Source: Nitrososphaerota archaeon
Lineage (GTDB): Archaea; Thermoproteota; Nitrososphaeria; Nitrososphaerales; CADDZS01
Length of the DNA stretch: 7,713 nucleotides
Direction: 5' to 3'
Assembly (NCBI GenBank): GCA_027886795.1
Contig: JAPCJU010000050.1
Location: 1-7,713 of the forward strand
Both the position numbers and the translations under genes were made by a program. Within the stretch, counting starts at the first letter, position 1. Every line of letters starts with the position of its first letter. Of the stretch, positions 5,360 to 7,713 are shown piece by piece. Below the pieces are notes generated by a model, which ran no database searches, was not told the DNA's origin, and saw only the letters and a program-made list of their open reading frames with translations.

Positions 5360-5713
5360 TTAATTTGTCATCTCGATCTTGGCCGAGGTTTTCGCTTTGT
5401 CGGGCGGAGTTCTGTAGAAGTAAAGGGCGGTGTAGATTGCCGTCGTGCTGAAGAAGGCGGTCAATATCAAGAGGAAATCTTGAACCTCGTGGATCAGTGG
5501 AAGGTTTCGCCAGAGGTCAGAAACCAGACCAAAAACAGGAGACATCAAAAGAGAAGCAAAGGCAAAAGACATCAGTCTGAATACGGTTTTCGGCTTGCTG
5601 ATTGCAACTATCTGAGCATTAGCCGTGAGCTGGATCAATTTCAAAGAGTATGCCATCGCGGCGAGAAGAAAGACAACGGCTACTATTTCGAGCGACGCGT
5701 CTATTGCGGACAA
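5360..5713 (-). CDS. Three-helix membrane protein, 117 aa
   Basis: The product contains three strongly hydrophobic segments (about 7-29, 45-66 and 78-100), a basic loop (SKPKTVFR, about 39-46) and a hydrophilic Lys-rich tail (PPDKAKTSAKIEMTN). No cleavable signal peptide is obvious; the first segment should act as an anchor, and the basic loop places the TM1-TM2 connection in the cytoplasm. I do not recognise the family. The start is TTG at 5713, since a stop occurs three codons upstream and the first ATG would cut into the first helix. AGGA lies 4 nt before the TTG, AAGGAG lies 13 nt before it, and a TATA-like GAAATTAAC lies further upstream. It is the first of three minus-strand genes that could be co-transcribed. 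The plus-strand frame opposite (5285-5746) is a Lys/Arg-rich shadow. Confidence 0.7.
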   Translation of the reverse strand: MSAIDASLEIVAVVFLLAAMAYSLKLIQLTANAQIVAISKPKTVFRLMSFAFASLLMSPVFGLVSDLWRNLPLIHEVQDFLLILTAFFSTTAIYTALYFYRTPPDKAKTSAKIEMTN

Positions 5714-5757
5714 TTTTTCCTAACTACTCCTTACTGCGTACTGTGAAATCTTCATTT

Positions 5758-5766
5758 GTTAATTTC
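5758..5766 (-). promoter_or_regulatory. TATA-like box for the 3-TM membrane gene
   Basis: The minus strand reads GAAATTAAC, identical to the box before the AN1-like gene. It is centred about 49 nt upstream of the TTG at 5713, predicting a leader of about 20-25 nt that would contain the AAGGAG and AGGA motifs. Confidence 0.4.
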
Positions 5767-5872
5767 TAACCGTATATCGACTCTGATATTATTGATGAAT
5801 AAGCCATTGTGGACTCTGGATCAGTTTTTGTGGTTCTATTTCTGAAAGAATCTAATGCTCCATGGTTTCTTG

Positions 5873-5878
5873 AAAAAA
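5873..5878 (-). terminator. T6 tract, candidate terminator of the 50-aa ORF
   Basis: On the minus strand six T lie 15 nt past the TGA at 5894-5896, flanked by a 4-bp inverted repeat (CTTG/CAAG). The T-run fits archaeal U-tract termination and modestly supports a transcript ending here. Confidence 0.4.
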
Positions 5879-5893
5879 CAAGTCTAGTGTAAA

Positions 5894-6046
5894 TCACGCT
5901 GCGATTCCAGTTCTTCTGCCCTGTACGTACCGTGATTTTAGAAATGGAACCACTTCAGCCAACTGCGCCTCCCTGTAATTCTTGTAATCTCTCACGTTGA
6001 TTCCAAGTTCTACGAGACTTGATTCCACGTCTTCTGGGAAGGACAT
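5894..6046 (-). CDS. Small hypothetical protein, 50 aa
   Basis: A minus-strand ATG (6044-6046) to TGA frame encodes 50 residues with a normal soluble composition: an acidic start (MSFPEDVESSLVELGINV), an amphipathic middle containing YREAQLAEVVPFLKSR, and a basic tail (RYVQGRRTGIAA). No family is recognised. The frame stays open for ten more codons upstream of the ATG but has no other standard start codon, apart from a possible CTG. A TATA-like TGTTAAATA lies about 36 nt upstream and a poly-T run about 15 nt past the stop, giving a self-contained transcription unit. It is divergent from the AbrB-like gene, with a palindrome between them. It might also be a remnant of a longer gene. The call rests on composition and context only. 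Confidence 0.45.
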   Translation of the reverse strand: MSFPEDVESSLVELGINVRDYKNYREAQLAEVVPFLKSRYVQGRRTGIAA

Positions 6047-6077
6047 TTCGGTCAGCCCTATCTGGAAGAAATATTCC

Positions 6078-6086
6078 TATTTAACA
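6078..6086 (-). promoter_or_regulatory. TATA-like box for the 50-aa ORF
   Basis: The minus strand reads TGTTAAATA, centred about 36 nt upstream of the ATG at 6046, predicting a leader of about 10 nt. It is within 15 bp of the 17-bp palindrome at 6100-6116, so a protein bound there could affect this promoter. Confidence 0.35.
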
Positions 6087-6099
6087 AAAATAGAGCCGG

Positions 6100-6116
6100 A
6101 ATCGATCTCATCGATT
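6100..6116. repeat. 17-bp perfect palindrome AATCGAT-CTC-ATCGATT (operator candidate)
   Basis: Arms of 7 bp (6100-6106 and 6110-6116) are exact reverse complements around a 3-nt spacer; each arm also contains the self-palindrome ATCGAT. It lies between the divergent 50-aa ORF and AbrB-like gene. The symmetry and size suit a dimeric DNA-binding protein, and the AbrB-like protein encoded 100 bp away is an obvious candidate for autoregulation, by inference. Confidence 0.5.
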
Positions 6117-6125
6117 TTGATTTGC

Positions 6126-6148
6126 GAGATGAGGGGATATCTCATTTC
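6126..6148 (+). repeat. Hairpin-forming inverted repeat upstream of the AbrB-like gene
   Basis: GAGATGAG (6126-6133) can pair with CTCATTTC (6141-6148) over 8 positions, one of them a G-T (G-U in RNA) pair, leaving a 7-nt loop. It begins 10 bp after the 17-bp palindrome, so the two may form one composite control region. Confidence 0.3.
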
Positions 6149-6218
6149 TCACGCATGAATATGGTCATTAGAAAGTTTGAATATTGACTCTCACTGATTG
6201 AATTGAAGTGAAACAGCG

Positions 6219-6383
6219 GTGGAAAAGCACATCAAAGTCTCTACTCAAGGGAGATTAACAATTCCTAAAGAAATCAGGGACAGGCTGAGGATCTCAGATG
6301 GGCAACCGATTGTAATTCGGTCGGATAATTCGAAGAGAGAAATTTTGATACTCTTGCAGCCGACCATTCCTGACTTCAAGTGA
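6219..6383 (+). CDS. AbrB/MazE/SpoVT-like DNA-binding protein, 54 aa
   Basis: The 54-residue product carries the swapped-hairpin AbrB signature almost from its first residue: VSTQGRLTIPKEIRDRLRI (about 7-25), then GQPIVIR and ILILLQP strands. Such proteins dimerise through interleaved beta hairpins and bind DNA. Many are antitoxins (VapB or MazE type) and others are transition-state regulators. GTG at 6219 is the only good start after the stop at 6204-6206; no strong ribosome site is visible, and a weak TATA-like GAATATTGA lies around 6179-6187. No PIN, MazF or other toxin follows; the next gene is an aminotransferase 56 bp on. It is therefore best read as an orphan antitoxin-like protein or a stand-alone regulator. 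A palindrome and a hairpin upstream fit autoregulation. Confidence 0.8.
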   Translation: MEKHIKVSTQGRLTIPKEIRDRLRISDGQPIVIRSDNSKREILILLQPTIPDFK

Positions 6384-6391
6384 TGGTAGCC

Positions 6392-6400
6392 ATTTAAAAC
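6392..6400 (+). promoter_or_regulatory. TATA-like box for the aminotransferase gene
   Basis: ATTTAAAAC is centred about 44 nt upstream of the TTG at 6440, predicting a transcription start near 6422 and a leader of about 18 nt. The T-rich stretch right after it (6404-6421) could also end the AbrB-like transcript, in which case the two genes would be separate units. Confidence 0.4.
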
Positions 6401-6439
6401 TCCGATTTTGCTTCTTGTTTTCAGAGAGCGATAACTAGA

Positions 6440-7624
6440 TTGGAATCGAAGTTGAGTCTCGAGCCGTCCAAACGGTCAAAAAAACTAGGACTATCGGGTA
6501 TAAGGGAGATCTTCGAAAAAGCTCAGAAAATACCTGATGTTATCCGTCTCGAATTTGGAGAGCCGGATTTCGACACTCCCGAAAACATAAAGCTGGCGGC
6601 TATAAGGGCGATCAATGATGGCAAGACAAAGTACACTTCGAGCTCCGGACTATTGGAGTTACGAAATGAAATCGGATCAAAATTGAAGAGGGAAAATCGG
6701 ATCGATTATGATCCCAAAAGCGAGATAGTCGTCACCGCCGGCGCCACCTCTGCGATAAATCTTGCTTTCCTATCAATTGTCGATTCAGGCGATGAGATTT
6801 TGGTGCCGGATCCTGGATGGGCGACCTATTCACACGCGGTCAATCTAGTAGGCGCCGTTCCCATTCCATACGCCTTGCAGGAATCAAACGGTTACAAGTT
6901 TGATCGGGAGGAAGCGGAGAAACTGGTCACTCCGAAAACGAGAGCAATCTTGATCAATACGCCGAGCAATCCGACCGGATCAATTTTCACAAGGAAGAAT
7001 GTCAATGAGATCGCTGAATTTGCATCTCATCACGATGTTTTCGTAATGTCAGATGAAGTTTATGAAAAGTTCCTCTACAAGGATGATGCGAACTCTGGGA
7101 ACGAGCACGTAAGTATTGCAAGCTTGAATGAAATGAAAGATCGAACGGTTACGATCAACGCTTTTTCAAAGACCTATGCGATGACGGGGTGGAGGATGGG
7201 TTATGCGGCCTCGTCAGGTCCGATTGCTGCGGCGATGTCAAAGATTAACGCAGCGCAGAGCTCATGTGTTTCCACTATCGCCCAGTATGCTGCGCTTGAA
7301 GCAGTACATGGACCTCAGGACTCTGTTGGAAAGATGGTCTCAGCGTTCGCAAAAAGACGGGAAGTTCTGGTAAAAGGTCTGAACGAGTTTCCAGGTTTCC
7401 GATGTCCGCTCCCGCACGGTGCTTTCTACGCATTCCCCAATATTCAACAGACTGGATTTACCTCTTACGATCTCGCGATGAAAATAATCGACGAGGCTCA
7501 TGTAGCCGTCGTTCCGGGCTCTTCGTTTGGAGTTCAGGGAGAGGGTTACCTCCGCCTGGCTTACGCAAATTCGATCGAAAATATCCAAGTCGCTCTTACT
7601 AGAATTGGCAAAGTCCTTAACTGA
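6440..7624 (+). CDS. Class I PLP-dependent aminotransferase (aspartate/aromatic aminotransferase-like)
   Basis: This 394-residue protein is a complete fold-type I aminotransferase of the AspC-related subgroup common in archaea and thermophilic bacteria. Key features are the N-terminal FGEPDFDTP (39-47), the PLP-contact NTPSNPTG with Asn177, Asp205 in SDEVYE binding the pyridine nitrogen, FSKTYAMTGWRMGY with Schiff-base Lys244 and phosphate-binding Arg252, PHGAFYAFPN (325-334), and Arg372 in GYLRLAYA binding the substrate carboxylate. It transfers an amino group between an amino acid and 2-oxoglutarate or a similar keto acid in the cytoplasm; aspartate, alanine and aromatic specificities are not separable by eye. 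The start is TTG at 6440; no ATG or GTG in this frame gives a better N-terminus. A TATA-like box lies upstream. Together with the two peptidases it fits amino-acid metabolism. Confidence 0.93.
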   Translation: MESKLSLEPSKRSKKLGLSGIREIFEKAQKIPDVIRLEFGEPDFDTPENIKLAAIRAINDGKTKYTSSSGLLELRNEIGSKLKRENRIDYDPKSEIVVTAGATSAINLAFLSIVDSGDEILVPDPGWATYSHAVNLVGAVPIPYALQESNGYKFDREEAEKLVTPKTRAILINTPSNPTGSIFTRKNVNEIAEFASHHDVFVMSDEVYEKFLYKDDANSGNEHVSIASLNEMKDRTVTINAFSKTYAMTGWRMGYAASSGPIAAAMSKINAAQSSCVSTIAQYAALEAVHGPQDSVGKMVSAFAKRREVLVKGLNEFPGFRCPLPHGAFYAFPNIQQTGFTSYDLAMKIIDEAHVAVVPGSSFGVQGEGYLRLAYANSIENIQVALTRIGKVLN

Positions 7625-7631
7625 TCTTTGC

Positions 7632-7713
7632 TCATTCCTCGGAGAGTAATTCGTCCATTTCCTCTTTCAAATTATCTGAAATTTTAGAGGAGACGTCAGC
7701 AAACATTGTTTCG
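7632..7713 (-). CDS. 3' end of a minus-strand gene (partial; unknown)
   Basis: The minus strand is open from the window edge to a TGA at 7632-7634, giving 26 visible codons. The peptide is charged and helical, with VSSKISDNLKEEMDELLSEE at its C-terminus. It includes an internal Met (7704-7706), so either a longer gene begins outside the window or a 24-residue ORF starts at that Met. The pattern vaguely recalls the helix of ribbon-helix-helix antitoxins, but this is too little to assign. The stop lies 7 bp from that of the convergent aminotransferase. Confidence 0.45.
   Translation of the reverse strand, partial: ETMFADVSSKISDNLKEEMDELLSEE

Larger units (their letters stand above)
5714..6218. 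other. 505-bp low-density region between the 3-TM gene and the AbrB-like gene
   Basis: From left to right the stretch contains the promoter region of the 3-TM gene, about 100 bp with no convincing ORF (the longest plausible plus-strand one is 16 codons at 5795), a poly-T tract, the 50-aa minus-strand ORF (5894-6046), a TATA-like box, a 17-bp palindrome and a hairpin. I see no tRNA cloverleaf or other structured RNA. The region is A+T-richer than its neighbours. Confidence 0.5.

Noticed and set aside
5285..5746. 153-aa plus-strand ORF opposite the 3-TM gene
   Set aside because: It is Lys/Arg-rich without recognisable motifs and is the antisense of hydrophobic codons; the minus-strand product has three clear helices.
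5795..5845. 16-codon plus-strand ORF (MNKPLWTLDQFLWFYF) after a TATATC-like sequence
   Set aside because: Too short, no ribosome site, no supporting context.
5714..6218. A tRNA or structured ncRNA in the largest gap
   Set aside because: No cloverleaf, T-loop or K-turn pattern was found by eye; only short palindromes and an ORF are supported.
7340..7588. 82-aa minus-strand ORF inside the aminotransferase
   Set aside because: Antisense shadow of a well-conserved C-terminal domain.
6219..7624. A toxin-antitoxin operon with the AbrB-like gene
   Set aside because: No PIN, MazF or other toxin ORF lies within or after it; the next gene is a complete aminotransferase.
1..7713. CRISPR arrays, insertion sequences or attachment sites
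   Set aside because: No regularly spaced repeats, transposase fragments or terminal inverted repeats were seen.

Overview
The window looks archaeal, most likely from a member of the Nitrososphaeria (Thaumarchaeota). That assignment is an inference. It rests on four things: TATA-like boxes at leaderless or short-leader distance; frequent TTG and GTG starts; tiny zinc-binding proteins, one with an AN1-like ligand pattern; and a 129-residue protein resembling the NitrOD5 domain known mainly from thaumarchaea. No RNA gene, CRISPR array, insertion sequence or phage gene is visible.

Bases 1-2417 hold two same-strand M20-family metallohydrolases. The first is cut by the window's left edge and has lost canonical metal ligands. 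The second is intact and resembles the carnosinase/Cys-Gly dipeptidase branch. Bases 2454-2830 hold a convergent pair of very small zinc-binding proteins, a 41-aa zinc ribbon (+) and an 84-aa AN1-like finger (-), whose stop codons share a TTAA. The AN1-like gene is divergent from a SAMHD1/dGTPase-like HD phosphohydrolase (2967-4295, +), and a perfect 8-bp inverted repeat lies between them. A two-helix membrane protein follows (4375-4605, +).

Bases 4612-5713 hold three minus-strand genes: a 3-TM membrane protein, a NitrOD5-like protein and an unknown 89-aa protein. The last has a good TATA box of its own, but it also has an open frame running back into the NitrOD5-like gene. The 505-bp gap 5714-6218 is not empty. 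It holds a 50-aa minus-strand ORF, a poly-T terminator candidate, a 17-bp perfect palindrome and a hairpin. The palindrome lies between that ORF and an AbrB/MazE-like DNA-binding protein (6219-6383, +). A class I aminotransferase (6440-7624, +) follows. The last 82 bases hold the 3' end of a convergent minus-strand gene.

Functionally, the peptidases and the aminotransferase fit peptide and amino-acid turnover, and the HD protein fits nucleotide-pool control. The small zinc, AbrB-like and NitrOD5-like proteins are probably regulatory or interaction modules. No single multi-gene system links the window. The most unusual items are the altered M20 active site, the AN1-like/HD divergent pair with its palindrome, and the AbrB region with its palindrome.
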